Positions 46,032 through 54,854 of a DNA stretch of 64,000 bases are shown here, piece after piece. Each line of letters starts with the position of its first letter. Position 1 is the stretch's first letter. This stretch comes from Rhodovastum atsumiense. Its GTDB lineage: Bacteria; Pseudomonadota; Alphaproteobacteria; Acetobacterales; Acetobacteraceae. The notes beneath the pieces were generated by a model. The model was not told where the DNA came from, did not search any database, and saw nothing but the letters and a program-made list of their open reading frames with translations. The position numbers and the translations under genes were made by a program. The stretch is taken from positions 2,711,501 to 2,775,500 of the forward strand of contig NZ_OW485601.1 in NCBI RefSeq assembly GCF_937425535.1, given 5' to 3'.

Positions 46032-46979
46032 GTGGCATCGCTTTGCCACGTGGCCAGTTCCAGGAACGACCCGCCCGTGCCTCTCGCGCCGAAACCCGCC
46101 AGCCCGGACAAGCCAGGTCTCGGCATTCTCCTGATTGTGGTGTCCACGCTGCTGTTTGCGGTGCTGTGGACCTTCGTGAAGGACCTGTCGCAGCGCTACC
46201 CGGTCTACGAGGTGACGTTCTTCCGCAACTTCTTCGCGCTGCTGCCGGTGATGCTGATGCTCGCCGCCCGCGGCAGTTGGGGCATGCTGCGGGTGCGCCG
46301 GATCGCCGGGCATGTCTGGCGGGCGGTCATCGGCGTGACCGCGATGGTGCTTGGTTTCCTCTCATATCATCTGATGCCCCTGGCCGATGCCGTGGCGATC
46401 TCCTTCATGTCGCCGCTGCTGATCACCGCCCTCTCGGTGCCCTTGCTCGGGGAGCGGGTGGGCCTGCATCGCTGGGCCGCCGTCCTGGTCGGTTTCGTGG
46501 GCGTGTTGATCATCGTCGACCCGGGCCGCGGCATGCTCACCCCCGGCGTGCTGGTGGCCCTGGCGAGTGCCGCCGCTACCGCCCTGGCAATGATCACGAT
46601 CCGCCAGTTGAACAAATCCGATCCGCCCTTGGCGATCGTGTTCTATTTCACCGTGTTCTCCTCCATCTTCACCGCTTTGCCGCTGCCCTTCCTGTGGGTG
46701 ACGCCCAGCGGGGCGGACTGGGTGAAGCTGGTCGTGATGGGGCTGACCGGGGGCATCGGGCAGTATTTCATGACCCGGGCCTTCGGCCTCGCCCCCGCTG
46801 CCGTCGTCAGTCCCTTCAACTATGCCGGGCTGCTCTGGGCCACGCTGTTCGGGTGGATCCTCTGGAACGAGGTCCCGCAGCCGCATGTCCTCGGCGGGGC
46901 GGTGATCGTCATCGCCAGCGGGCTTTATATCCTCTACCGCGAGACCCGGAAGGAACGGCCTGCCGACATGGCGGGGTGA
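46032..46979 (+). CDS. EamA/DMT-family transporter
   Basis: About 315 residues with ten membrane helices in two EamA repeats (ILLIVVSTLLFAVLWTFVKDL and VLVALASAAATALAMITI). The first repeat ends VPLLGERVGLHRWAAVLVGFVGVLII, the classic EamA end. It is probably an inner-membrane exporter or importer of metabolites; the substrate is not predictable. The exact start is uncertain, with GTG at 46077 as an alternative. A hairpin plus T-run follows at 47050. Confidence 0.87.
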   Translation: MASLCHVASSRNDPPVPLAPKPASPDKPGLGILLIVVSTLLFAVLWTFVKDLSQRYPVYEVTFFRNFFALLPVMLMLAARGSWGMLRVRRIAGHVWRAVIGVTAMVLGFLSYHLMPLADAVAISFMSPLLITALSVPLLGERVGLHRWAAVLVGFVGVLIIVDPGRGMLTPGVLVALASAAATALAMITIRQLNKSDPPLAIVFYFTVFSSIFTALPLPFLWVTPSGADWVKLVVMGLTGGIGQYFMTRAFGLAPAAVVSPFNYAGLLWATLFGWILWNEVPQPHVLGGAVIVIASGLYILYRETRKERPADMAG

Positions 46980-47049
46980 TCCCCGGTTGCCCCGGTCGGC
47001 AGAGGCACAACGGCAGTTCCAAAGAGAGGATTGTCTCAAAAACAATGCT

Positions 47050-47075
47050 GCATGCCCGCGCGGCATGTGTTTTTT
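47050..47075 (+). terminator. Rho-independent terminator after the EamA gene
   Basis: CATGCC and GGCATG form a 6-bp stem around CGCGC (47051-47067), extended by a G-T pair, and are followed by GTTTTTT. It lies 71 bp after the transporter stop. Confidence 0.6.
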
Positions 47076-47089
47076 AACGCAATTGATAT

Positions 47090-47095
47090 TATAAT
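47090..47095 (+). promoter_or_regulatory. Candidate -10 box TATAAT
   Basis: A perfect TATAAT hexamer lies in an AT-rich patch 59 bp upstream of the Cdd1-like ATG. The -35 position (about 47067-47072) is a poor match, so this is tentative. Confidence 0.35.
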
Positions 47096-47154
47096 AGTTT
47101 CCAAACCTGCGGGTTTGTGTCGCGCAGGGTGTCACATATAATGGTTGAAGTGCG

Positions 47155-47508
47155 ATGCAGGATCATGTGCAGGCAGTGTCTCTGCGTATGCAACTGGCTT
47201 CCATGCCTTCACTTTGGCGGGGCATCGAAGATGATCTGTCGGCACTGGGGATACACTCCCTGGCTGATCTCCGCGGACGGGACCCGAAGGAACTGACGGC
47301 GGCCTATTGCGCCCGGACACAACGCCCCTTCGACGAGTTCATCCAGGACGTGTTCATCACCCTGGTGCGGTTTGCCGAGGAAGGCATGGCTGGGCCGTGG
47401 TGGCGGATCACCCGCAGGCGCTCCCGGGAGCGCGCATCCGATGCGGCCGTGGCGGCTTCACAGAAAACGCCGCATAATAATCACAATGCCTCCGTGTGGG
47501 CCGTGTAA
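47155..47508 (+). CDS. Cdd1-like (pathogenicity locus, helix-hairpin-helix) small protein
   Basis: 117 residues. LWRGIEDDLSALGIHSLADLRGRDPKELTAAYC is the pattern of the Cdd1/HhH family, in which a helix-hairpin-helix is followed by a Cys-containing helix. FDEFIQDVFITLVRFAEEG completes the domain near residue 80. The last 35 residues are basic and low-complexity. Relatives are small proteins of unknown role, possibly nucleic acid binding. It stands alone. Confidence 0.65.
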   Translation: MQDHVQAVSLRMQLASMPSLWRGIEDDLSALGIHSLADLRGRDPKELTAAYCARTQRPFDEFIQDVFITLVRFAEEGMAGPWWRITRRRSRERASDAAVAASQKTPHNNHNASVWAV

Positions 47509-47633
47509 AAATCTAAAATACCCATAGAAATACCACGCCATCGTGACTGTTGCCGAGCTTGCGGCTGCGGAAACCGGTCGTTGCCGTCGCGGGTTCCCCC
47601 CTGCGCTGTTACCCTCGTCCGCAGAGGCGCCCG

Positions 47634-48422
47634 ATGTTCATTCACAAGCCCGTTCTGCTTCACGAAGTCCGTGTCGAAACCCCTGATCCGGTGTTCGCCG
47701 AGAAACTGCTCGAACAGTTCGGCGGCGCGACCGGGGAGCTCACCGCGGCGCTGACCTATCTCACGCAGTCCTTCCACACCGAGGATCCCGGCATCCGCGA
47801 CATGCTGCAGGATATCGGCACCGAGGAACTCGGCCATCTGGAAGTTGTGGCCATGCTGATCGAGCAGCACACCAAGGGCGGCTCGGAACGGCTGCGCGAC
47901 GCCGCCTATCGCAGCACCCTGTTCGCGATCCGCGGCCCCGGCGCGCATCTGGTCGATTCCAAAGGCTCGTTCTGGGATGCGCGCTACGTCAACGAGGGCG
48001 GCTACGTCGTGCGCGACCTGCGGGCCAACATCGCCGCCGAGGCCGGCGCGCTCGCGACCTACGAGGCGTTGATCGCCATGTCTCCCGACGACGGCAGCCT
48101 TGCGGCGCTGCGCCACCTGGCGACGCGCGAGGTGGCCCACACCCAGATGTTCATGACCGCCCTCAAGTCCATGAACAAGCTGGACGATCCCCTGTTCGGC
48201 GAGCTGAAGCCCGACGAGACGGTGAACGTCTACTACAACATGTCCAGCGGCAACGGTGCCGACGAGCGCGGCCCCTGGAACAGCGAACCGGCCTTCAAGT
48301 ACGTCGCCGATCCGCTGCAGAACGAAATGCGCGAGCATGCCGGCCAGGCCGGCGGCAACGCGATCCGCATGCAGCAGACCCAGCCCGGGGGGGCGAAACC
48401 ATCCGGTTCGTCATCGCGCTGA
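47634..48422 (+). CDS. Manganese catalase family protein
   Basis: 262 residues. A four-helix-bundle ferritin-like core carries dimanganese ligands in FGGATGELTAALTYL (first Glu), GTEELGHLEVVAML (Glu and His), NIAAEAGALATYE (Glu) and TREVAHTQMF (Glu and His). It breaks hydrogen peroxide into water and oxygen without haem. The N-terminus MFIHKPVLLHEV matches bacterial members; the longer frame from 47550 adds unconserved sequence. A small exported protein follows after 3 bp. Confidence 0.9.
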   Translation: MFIHKPVLLHEVRVETPDPVFAEKLLEQFGGATGELTAALTYLTQSFHTEDPGIRDMLQDIGTEELGHLEVVAMLIEQHTKGGSERLRDAAYRSTLFAIRGPGAHLVDSKGSFWDARYVNEGGYVVRDLRANIAAEAGALATYEALIAMSPDDGSLAALRHLATREVAHTQMFMTALKSMNKLDDPLFGELKPDETVNVYYNMSSGNGADERGPWNSEPAFKYVADPLQNEMREHAGQAGGNAIRMQQTQPGGAKPSGSSSR

Positions 48423-48425
48423 GCC

Positions 48426-48860
48426 ATGGCGACGCTCGGACGGCGCACGGTCCTGCTGGCAGCGCCGCTGGTTGCGGTGCTGCTGCCGGCGGCAGCAGGT
48501 GCGGGGGCATTCGCCCCCATGTCCGCACCAGCCCCGGCCCTGCTGGCAGGGGGGCTGGTCGCCTGGGTGCGGCCGGATCCGGAGGGGGGCGCGCTGATCC
48601 GGCTGGCCTGGATCAAGGCGCCCGGCGCCATGCCGGAATCGCTCGGTGATTGGCGGATCCCGCCGGAGGAGCGGGCGGAGCAGGGGGCCCTGCCGCCGTT
48701 GCTTTGCCTCGGCCGCCGCGCCAATCACCTCGCCTGGTGCGTGGTGGCCGCGTCCTGGGGCGTCGATCCGCAATCCTGCATCCACACGCCCGGCCGGATC
48801 GTCGAGCCTTCGACCGGTCGCAGCGTCGATGTGCGGATCTGGGTGGACCCCGGCCGCTGA
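48426..48860 (+). CDS. Small exported protein of unknown function
   Basis: 144 residues. The N-terminus MATLGRRTVLLAAPLVAVLL is a signal peptide (Arg pair, hydrophobic core, likely cleavage near AGAGA). The mature part has four cysteine positions that could form disulfides (LCLG, WCVV, SCIH and others) and no family I recognise. It starts 3 bp after the manganese catalase stop, so it is probably co-expressed and could have an envelope stress role; that is inference. Confidence 0.55.
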   Translation: MATLGRRTVLLAAPLVAVLLPAAAGAGAFAPMSAPAPALLAGGLVAWVRPDPEGGALIRLAWIKAPGAMPESLGDWRIPPEERAEQGALPPLLCLGRRANHLAWCVVAASWGVDPQSCIHTPGRIVEPSTGRSVDVRIWVDPGR

Positions 48861-48972
48861 ATCGCGGTCGTGACCGAGACGTGACGGGCAGCACCGGCCT
48901 GTCACGGTGCATGCTGGCGGATCACCGGCATGGCCGCGCGGCCATCGCCGGCATGCGCTGGGGAGGCCGGTC

Positions 48973-50400
48973 ATGGGCGGGACGCTGCCGGACATTCGTC
49001 ATGTCGTGGTTCTCATGCTGGAGAACCGCTCCTTCGACAGCATGTTGGGCAGGCTGTATCCCGCCGGCGATGGCTTCGACGGCGTGACCGGGGCCGAACG
49101 CAATGTCTGGCACCAGCCGGACGGCAGCCAGCAGGAGGTGCCGGTCTGGACCGACCCGGAACTGACGGCGGAGGCGCTCTGCATCCCCAACCCCGACCCG
49201 GGTGAGCTGTTCGACGACATCCAGGTGCAGATCCATGGCCTGGCGGAGCCGGGCGGGGCGGTGGCGTCGGGCCCGTCCATGGGCGGCTTCGTCGACAACT
49301 ACATGCGCCAGCCGCCGACCACGCCGGTCGCCGATCCGAAGGCGGTGATGCATTGCTTCGCCCCGGAACAGGTGCCGGTGACCAGTGCGCTGGCCCGCGC
49401 CTTCGGCGTCAGCGACCGCTGGCATGCCTCGGCGCCCTGCCAGACCTGGCCCAATCGCTTCTTCGCGCATGCCGGGACGGCGAATGGATATGTCAACAAC
49501 GCGCCGGTGCATTTTCCGTATCTGATGGAGACGGTGTTCAACCGCCTCGATGACGTGGGACAAGGCTGGCGGATCTATTTCCACGACATCCCGCAGGCCG
49601 CCACGCTCGCCCGGCTCTGGCCGTCGGCGGGGAATTTCCGCCGTTTCGAGGCGGAGTTCGCGCGCGATGCCGCTGCCGGAACCCTGCCCGCGTACAGCTT
49701 CATCGAGCCGCGCTATTTCGCCGACGTGCTGGGCAACCGGCTTCCCAACGACGCGCACCCGCCGCACAATGTCGCCCATGCCGAGGCCTTGGTGGCCGTC
49801 GTCTACAACGCGGTGCGGGCCGGGCCGGGGTGGAAGCACACCCTGCTGGTCATCACCTATGACGAGCATGGCGGCTGCTATGACCATGTCGTGCCGCCGC
49901 CGGCCACGCCGCCCGACGACAAGGCGCCGGAGGAATTCCATTTCGACTATTTCGGCGTGCGCGTGCCGGCGGTGATCGTCTCGCCGTACGTGCGCGCGGG
50001 CAGCGTCATCCGTCCGCCGGGCCTGACGCCGTTCGACCATACCTCCCTGATTGCCACGTTGCGCCGGTTGTTCGGCTTCGCGCCGCTGACGGCCCGCGAT
50101 GCCGCGGCGCCGGACCTGCTGCCGGCGTTGCAGGCGGCCCCGGAGAACGATGGGCCCGCCGCGGTCACCGCCCCCGTGCTGTCCCCCGACCCGGCGCTGG
50201 TGGCGCGGGCGGCGGAGCGGCCGGCGAACGACCTGCAGGCCAGCCTGGGCGCGGCGGCGACGGGCTTGCCGGCCCACGGCACCGATATTCCCGCGCATGT
50301 GCGGCAACTGGCGGCGGCCCCGCCGGTCGTGCCGGTCCGGCACAGCGTGGCCGATGCCGCGGCGACGAGTGCGGCCCATATGCAGGCCTTCCTGGACTGA
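48973..50400 (+). CDS. Phospholipase C / acid phosphatase (AcpA-like phosphoesterase) family
   Basis: 475 residues. The alkaline-phosphatase-fold signatures are HVVVLMLENRSFDSMLG near the N-terminus (metal and nucleophile region) and ITYDEHGGCYDHVVPP. TSALARAFGVSDRWHASAPCQTWPNRFF and VIVSPYVRAGSV are also typical. It should cleave phosphate mono- or diesters such as phosphatidylcholine. No clear signal peptide is visible at the ATG chosen (48973, GGGGAGG upstream), which is unusual because many members are secreted. An in-frame start at 48907 adds a basic, non-hydrophobic stretch. Confidence 0.85.
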   Translation: MGGTLPDIRHVVVLMLENRSFDSMLGRLYPAGDGFDGVTGAERNVWHQPDGSQQEVPVWTDPELTAEALCIPNPDPGELFDDIQVQIHGLAEPGGAVASGPSMGGFVDNYMRQPPTTPVADPKAVMHCFAPEQVPVTSALARAFGVSDRWHASAPCQTWPNRFFAHAGTANGYVNNAPVHFPYLMETVFNRLDDVGQGWRIYFHDIPQAATLARLWPSAGNFRRFEAEFARDAAAGTLPAYSFIEPRYFADVLGNRLPNDAHPPHNVAHAEALVAVVYNAVRAGPGWKHTLLVITYDEHGGCYDHVVPPPATPPDDKAPEEFHFDYFGVRVPAVIVSPYVRAGSVIRPPGLTPFDHTSLIATLRRLFGFAPLTARDAAAPDLLPALQAAPENDGPAAVTAPVLSPDPALVARAAERPANDLQASLGAAATGLPAHGTDIPAHVRQLAAAPPVVPVRHSVADAAATSAAHMQAFLD

Positions 50401-50511
50401 AAGCCCCGGGTTCCAGGGGGCGAGGCTCCGCCAGGGCTGCGCGCGGCTTCGAAACCATTTGCAGGATTTCGGGGCCTTGACCCTGGCGAGGTGGATCTGC
50501 ACCTCTTGTGC

Positions 50512-52545
50512 ATGGACACGAACCCGTTCTTTGAACCCTGGACGACACCCTTCGGCATGCCGCCGTTCGACCGCATCCGCGCGGAGCACATCCCCGCGGC
50601 GCTGGATCGCGGTATGCAGGAGCAGCTCGCCGAGGTCGCGGGAATCACCGCCAATCCCGAGGCCCCGAGCTTCGCCAACACCATCGAGGTGCTGGAGCGC
50701 AGCGGCGCGCTGCTGGAGCGCGTGAGCAACGTCTTCTCCAACCTGGTCGCCAGCCTCGGCACCGGGGAGCTGGAGCAGATCGAGCTCGACTACGCGCCGA
50801 AACTGGCGCAGCACGGCATGCGCATCGCGCTGGATCCGGCGCTGTTCGCTCGGATCGATGTCCTGTACCAGGGCCGCCACGAACTGGGCCTTGCCCCCGA
50901 CGCGCTGCGCTTGCTGGAGCGCCGCCATCTCGGCTTCATCCGGGCCGGCGCGCATCTGGCCGAGCCCGCCAAGGCGCGCATGGCCGAGATTTCCACCCGG
51001 CTGGCCACCCTGCATGCCCGGTTCGGCCAGAACGTGGTGCATGACGAGAAGGAGTGGTTCCTGCCGCTCGGCGAGGCCGACCTCGCCGGCCTGCCGGACT
51101 TCCTGCGCGAGGGGGCGCGGGCGGCGGCGGCGGAGCGCGGCCTCGATGGCCATGTCGTCACCCTCGCGCGGGCTTCGATCGAGCCGTTCCTGACCTTCTC
51201 GACGCGGCGCGACCTGCGCCGCACCGCCTATCTGGCCTGGGTGGCGCGCGGCGAGCATCCGGGGGCGCACGACAACCGGGTGCTGATCCCGGAAATCCTG
51301 GCCCTGCGTGCCGAGCGGGCCCGGTTGCTGGGCTATCGGAGCTATGTCGAGTTCCGCCTTGCCGACACCATGGCGGGGTCGCAGGCCAATGTGCAGCGGC
51401 TGATGGATGAGGTCTGGGCGGCGGCGAAGCGGCGCGCCGCGGCCGAGCGCGACCGGTGGATGGAGGTGGCGCGCACCGACGGCATCAACGACCGCATCGA
51501 GCCCTGGGACTGGCTGCATTACGCCGAGCGTGTCCGCCAGGAGGCCTATGCGATCGATGAGGCCGAGCTGAAGCCCTATTTCGTGCTGGAGAACATCCAG
51601 CAGGCCGCCTTCGACACGGCGAGCCGATTGTTCGGTCTGCGTTTCATCGAGCGTCCCGACCTGCCTCGCTACCACCCGGACGTGCGCGCCTGGGAGGTGC
51701 AGGATGCCAACGGGCATGTCGGCGTGTTCCTGGCCGACAACCATGCCCGGCCCGGCAAGCGGTCCGGCGCCTGGATGAGCAGCTTCCGCGACCAGTCCGC
51801 GCTGGATGCGGCCGTCTCCCCGATCGTGGTGAACAACAACAATTTCGCCCGTGGCACGCCGACGCTGCTGAGCTACGACGATGCCGAGACGCTGTTCCAC
51901 GAATTCGGTCATGCGCTGCACGGATTGCTCAGCCGTGTGCGCTATCCCTCGCAATCGGGCACGGCGGTGCGGCGGGATTTCGTCGAGTTCCCGTCGCAGA
52001 TCTACGAGCACTGGCTGGCGGTGCCGCAGACGCTGCAACGCTACGCCCGCCACCATGAGAGCGGCGAGCCCTTGCCCGAGGCGCTGATGCAGCGGCTGCT
52101 CGCGGCGCGGACTTTCAACCAGGGTTTCGCCACGGTCGAGTACACGGCCTCGGCGATCCTGGACATGGCGTTGCATGCGCATCCCGACCCGGCGGGGCTC
52201 GACGTGACGGCGTTCGAGCGCGAGGTGCTGGCCGGGATCGGCATGCCGCCGGAAATCGGCCCGCGCCATCGTCCCGCGCATTTCCAGCATCTGTTCGCCG
52301 GTTCGGGCTACGCCGCCGGGTACTATTCCTATCTCTGGGCCGAGGTGCTGGACGCGGACGGCTTCGGCTGCTTCGAGGCGGCGGGCGATCCGTTCGACCC
52401 ACAGCTCGCGTCCGGGCTGCGTCGGATTCTCGAAGCGGGAGACACGCAGGATCCGATGGCGCTGTACGTGGCCTTCCGTGGCCAGGAGCCACGCACCGAG
52501 GCGTTGCTGCGGCATCGTGGCCTGCTGGCGATGGCGGAAGGATAA
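50512..52545 (+). CDS. dcp: M3-family oligopeptidase (peptidyl-dipeptidase Dcp-like)
   Basis: 677 residues, typical of Dcp/OpdA. The zinc site is LFHEFGHALHGL with the third ligand in FVEFPSQIYEHW; LSYDDAET precedes it and GYAAGYYSYLWAEVLDAD is the conserved C-terminal signature. It degrades short peptides in the cytoplasm. The ATG at 50512 (MDTNPFFEPW) is chosen; 50491 is possible. A repeat resembling a REP element follows its stop. Confidence 0.92.
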   Translation: MDTNPFFEPWTTPFGMPPFDRIRAEHIPAALDRGMQEQLAEVAGITANPEAPSFANTIEVLERSGALLERVSNVFSNLVASLGTGELEQIELDYAPKLAQHGMRIALDPALFARIDVLYQGRHELGLAPDALRLLERRHLGFIRAGAHLAEPAKARMAEISTRLATLHARFGQNVVHDEKEWFLPLGEADLAGLPDFLREGARAAAAERGLDGHVVTLARASIEPFLTFSTRRDLRRTAYLAWVARGEHPGAHDNRVLIPEILALRAERARLLGYRSYVEFRLADTMAGSQANVQRLMDEVWAAAKRRAAAERDRWMEVARTDGINDRIEPWDWLHYAERVRQEAYAIDEAELKPYFVLENIQQAAFDTASRLFGLRFIERPDLPRYHPDVRAWEVQDANGHVGVFLADNHARPGKRSGAWMSSFRDQSALDAAVSPIVVNNNNFARGTPTLLSYDDAETLFHEFGHALHGLLSRVRYPSQSGTAVRRDFVEFPSQIYEHWLAVPQTLQRYARHHESGEPLPEALMQRLLAARTFNQGFATVEYTASAILDMALHAHPDPAGLDVTAFEREVLAGIGMPPEIGPRHRPAHFQHLFAGSGYAAGYYSYLWAEVLDADGFGCFEAAGDPFDPQLASGLRRILEAGDTQDPMALYVAFRGQEPRTEALLRHRGLLAMAEG

Positions 52546-52556
52546 GGCCAGGAACT

Positions 52557-52641
52557 GTAGGGCGGATAAGCGCAGCGCCATCCGCCATCGCAACGCACCG
52601 CGAGGTGGCCGGCTTGCGTTGGCGGACTGCGTCCGCCCTAC
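52557..52641. repeat. REP-like imperfect inverted repeat
   Basis: GTAGGGCGGATAAGCGC at the left end and GACTGCGTCCGCCCTAC at the right end are mirror arms (GTAGGGCGGA and TCCGCCCTAC), enclosing a second pair with CCATCCGCCA and TTGGCGGA. It lies between convergent genes. This type of element is dispersed in many proteobacterial genomes. Confidence 0.7.
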
Positions 52642-52647
52642 GTCGGT

Positions 52648-54027
52648 TCAGGACGAAGCCATTGCCGTTGTCACCTCGTCCAGCGCTGCGGTGAGCCACT
52701 CCAACGCCTGGTCCAGTTCGTCACGGCTGATGATCAGAGGTGGCGACAGCGTCAGCACGCTGCCCTGCGTGACCTTGAAGCTGAGCCCCCGCCGCAGTGC
52801 CGCGTACAATGTCGCCTCGGCCGCTGCGGTCGCGGGCCGACCATCGGCATCGACCATCTCAATGCCGATCAGCAGGCCGAGCCCCCGCACCTCGCCGATC
52901 AGCTTGCGTGTGGCGGCGATCTCCCGCAACCGGTCGAGCGCATAAGCCCCCAGTTCGGCCGCGCGCTGTGCCAGTCCTTCCTGCACGATCACCTCCAGCG
53001 TGGCGAGGCCGGCGGCGGCGAGGATGGGATTCTTCTCGTGTGTGTAATGGCCGATCGCGAGGTCGTCCGCGACATCGAGATCCGCGCGCGCCAGCACCGC
53101 CGCCAGCGGCAGCATGCCGCCGCCGAGGGCCTTGCCCAGCACGAGGATGTCGGGAACGGCGCCGCTGTGCTCGCAGGCGAACAGGCGGCCGGTCTTGCCC
53201 AGCCCGGTCGGGATCTCGTCGAACACCAGCAGGGTGCCGTGGCGGTCGCAGGCGCCGCGCAGCTCCGGCCAGAAGCCGGGTGGGGGCAAGGTCGGGACGG
53301 CGCGCATCGGCTCGGCGACCAGCGCGCCGATGTCGGGCTCGCGGTCGAGGGCGAAGGTTGCGGCGCGGGCGCAGGCCATGCGGCAGGTGGCGAGATCGGG
53401 CGCGCCACTGGCAGAAGGAAACCCATAGGGGCAGCGGAAGCAGGCAAAGGGCGGGACATGCGTCGTCCCTGGCAGCAGCGGCCCGAGCCGGGTGTCGCGG
53501 AACAGCGCTTCGCCGCCCACGCTGGCGGCGCCGAAGCCGGCACCGTGGAAGGCGTCCCAGAACGACAGCGTCCGGTGCCGCCCGGTGGCGACCCGCGCCA
53601 GCTTGAGCGCGATCTCGATCGCCTCCGACCCGCCCGGGGCGAACAGCACGCGGGTCAGCCCGGGCGGGGCGAGCGCGGTCAGCCGCTCGGCCAGCGCGAT
53701 CGCCGGTTCGCAGGTGAAGCGGCGCGGCGCGAAGGGCAGTTCCGCCATCTGCCGGAGGATGGCCTCCTTGATCTTCGGATGGCCGTGCCCGAGGTGATGG
53801 ACGCTGTTGCCGTGAAAATCCATGTAGCGGCGGCCATCCGCGTCCTCGATCCAGATGCCCTCGGCCCGGCGCACCGCCGAAAGGCAAGGCGTGGACAGTG
53901 ACTGGCGCAGGAAGACCCGCTCGTCGCGTGTGACCAGTGCCTGGCCGGCCGGTCCGGCGGCGTGCCGCCATGCCGCCCGCGCCGGCCCCAGGTTGACATC
54001 GCCTTCCGAGCGGTCGGGGCCGGTCAC
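52648..54027 (-). CDS. pbfA: Class III aminotransferase-fold enzyme, probable (R)-1-hydroxy-2-aminoethylphosphonate ammonia-lyase
   Basis: 459 residues. PLP lysine K299 in LVLGKALGGGMLP, D270 in VFDEIPTG, and PGGSEAIEIALKLAR form the cofactor site. Its start overlaps the phnX stop by 4 bp, and phnW is next upstream. PbfA is a lyase of this fold found with PhnW/PhnX that converts (R)-1-hydroxy-2-aminoethylphosphonate to phosphonoacetaldehyde and ammonia, feeding PhnX. The operon position supports this reading; a plain aminotransferase is the alternative. It is the last gene of the transcript. Confidence 0.78.
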   Translation of the reverse strand: MTGPDRSEGDVNLGPARAAWRHAAGPAGQALVTRDERVFLRQSLSTPCLSAVRRAEGIWIEDADGRRYMDFHGNSVHHLGHGHPKIKEAILRQMAELPFAPRRFTCEPAIALAERLTALAPPGLTRVLFAPGGSEAIEIALKLARVATGRHRTLSFWDAFHGAGFGAASVGGEALFRDTRLGPLLPGTTHVPPFACFRCPYGFPSASGAPDLATCRMACARAATFALDREPDIGALVAEPMRAVPTLPPPGFWPELRGACDRHGTLLVFDEIPTGLGKTGRLFACEHSGAVPDILVLGKALGGGMLPLAAVLARADLDVADDLAIGHYTHEKNPILAAAGLATLEVIVQEGLAQRAAELGAYALDRLREIAATRKLIGEVRGLGLLIGIEMVDADGRPATAAAEATLYAALRRGLSFKVTQGSVLTLSPPLIISRDELDQALEWLTAALDEVTTAMASS

Positions 54028-54854
54028 GGCTTCTCGCCGCGCGCCAGCCGCTGGTCGATGTCATCCAGCACCGGCCCGATCCCGGCGATGGAGTCGATCA
54101 CGTAATGCGCGCCGGCGGCGGCCAGCCGCGCCGTCGCCGCCCGGCGCAGGGCGTCCTGTTCGGCTATCGGCAGCGCCTGCCAGTCGGCAAGGCCGAGACC
54201 GACCTCGTTGCCCGAAACAGCGAGGCCGACGCTCCACATCCCGCCGTTGAGCCCTTCCTCGACATCGACCACGGTGTCGCCGATCTTCACCGCCGCTTCG
54301 ACCGGGTAGACGCCGAGACGGGCCAGCGCGGCCAAAGCGGGAAATGGGCTCGGCCGGCCGGGCGGGCCGTCATCGGCACTGATGATGCAATCAATGTCCA
54401 GACCCTGGGCCACTGCGCGCGGGATCACCGCCTCCATGACCTGGCGCGGATAGCCGGTGGTGGAGCCCACCTTCATCCCGCGCGCACGCATCGCCTGGAC
54501 CGCTTCCAGCGCACCGGGGATCAGGTCGGCATGCTCGGCAACCATCGCCGTCTGCAGGGGCAGGAAACGCTGGTACAACGCATCCACGTCGGCGTCGGTG
54601 GGGGCGTGGCCGTGGCGCTGCGCCCAGGCGGCGGCGATGCGCGGCTGGTCGGCGATGGCGCGGATATGGTGCCATTTCGGCTGGCCCATCGGCGCGCGCG
54701 CCTCGGCGACCGAGACCGTGATTCCGGCATCGGCGAAGGCGGCGATGAAGCTCGCCACCGGGGCGTGGCAGCCATGGTCGAGTGTCGTCCCCGCCCAGTC
54801 GAGGATCGCCGCGCGGAGTGGGCCGCAATAGCGGCGGGCGTAGCGGAAGGTCAT
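54024..54854 (-). CDS. phnX: Phosphonoacetaldehyde hydrolase (phosphonatase)
   Basis: 276 residues, HAD superfamily. Nucleophile D19 is in AAILDWAGTTLDHG, the Schiff-base lysine K60 in MGQPKWHHIRAI, GSTTGYPRQVM is motif II, and KIGDTVVDVEEG motif IV. It splits phosphonoacetaldehyde into acetaldehyde and phosphate. It overlaps both neighbours by 4 bp (ATGA), so translation is coupled from phnW through pbfA. Confidence 0.93.
   Translation of the reverse strand: MTFRYARRYCGPLRAAILDWAGTTLDHGCHAPVASFIAAFADAGITVSVAEARAPMGQPKWHHIRAIADQPRIAAAWAQRHGHAPTDADVDALYQRFLPLQTAMVAEHADLIPGALEAVQAMRARGMKVGSTTGYPRQVMEAVIPRAVAQGLDIDCIISADDGPPGRPSPFPALAALARLGVYPVEAAVKIGDTVVDVEEGLNGGMWSVGLAVSGNEVGLGLADWQALPIAEQDALRRAATARLAAAGAHYVIDSIAGIGPVLDDIDQRLARGEKP

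Noticed and set aside
48922-52593. 1223-residue open frame on the minus strand
   Set aside because: It covers the phosphoesterase and M3 peptidase genes antisense, is rich in Arg/His/Gln and has no recognisable domain. High GC removes stop codons from shadow frames.
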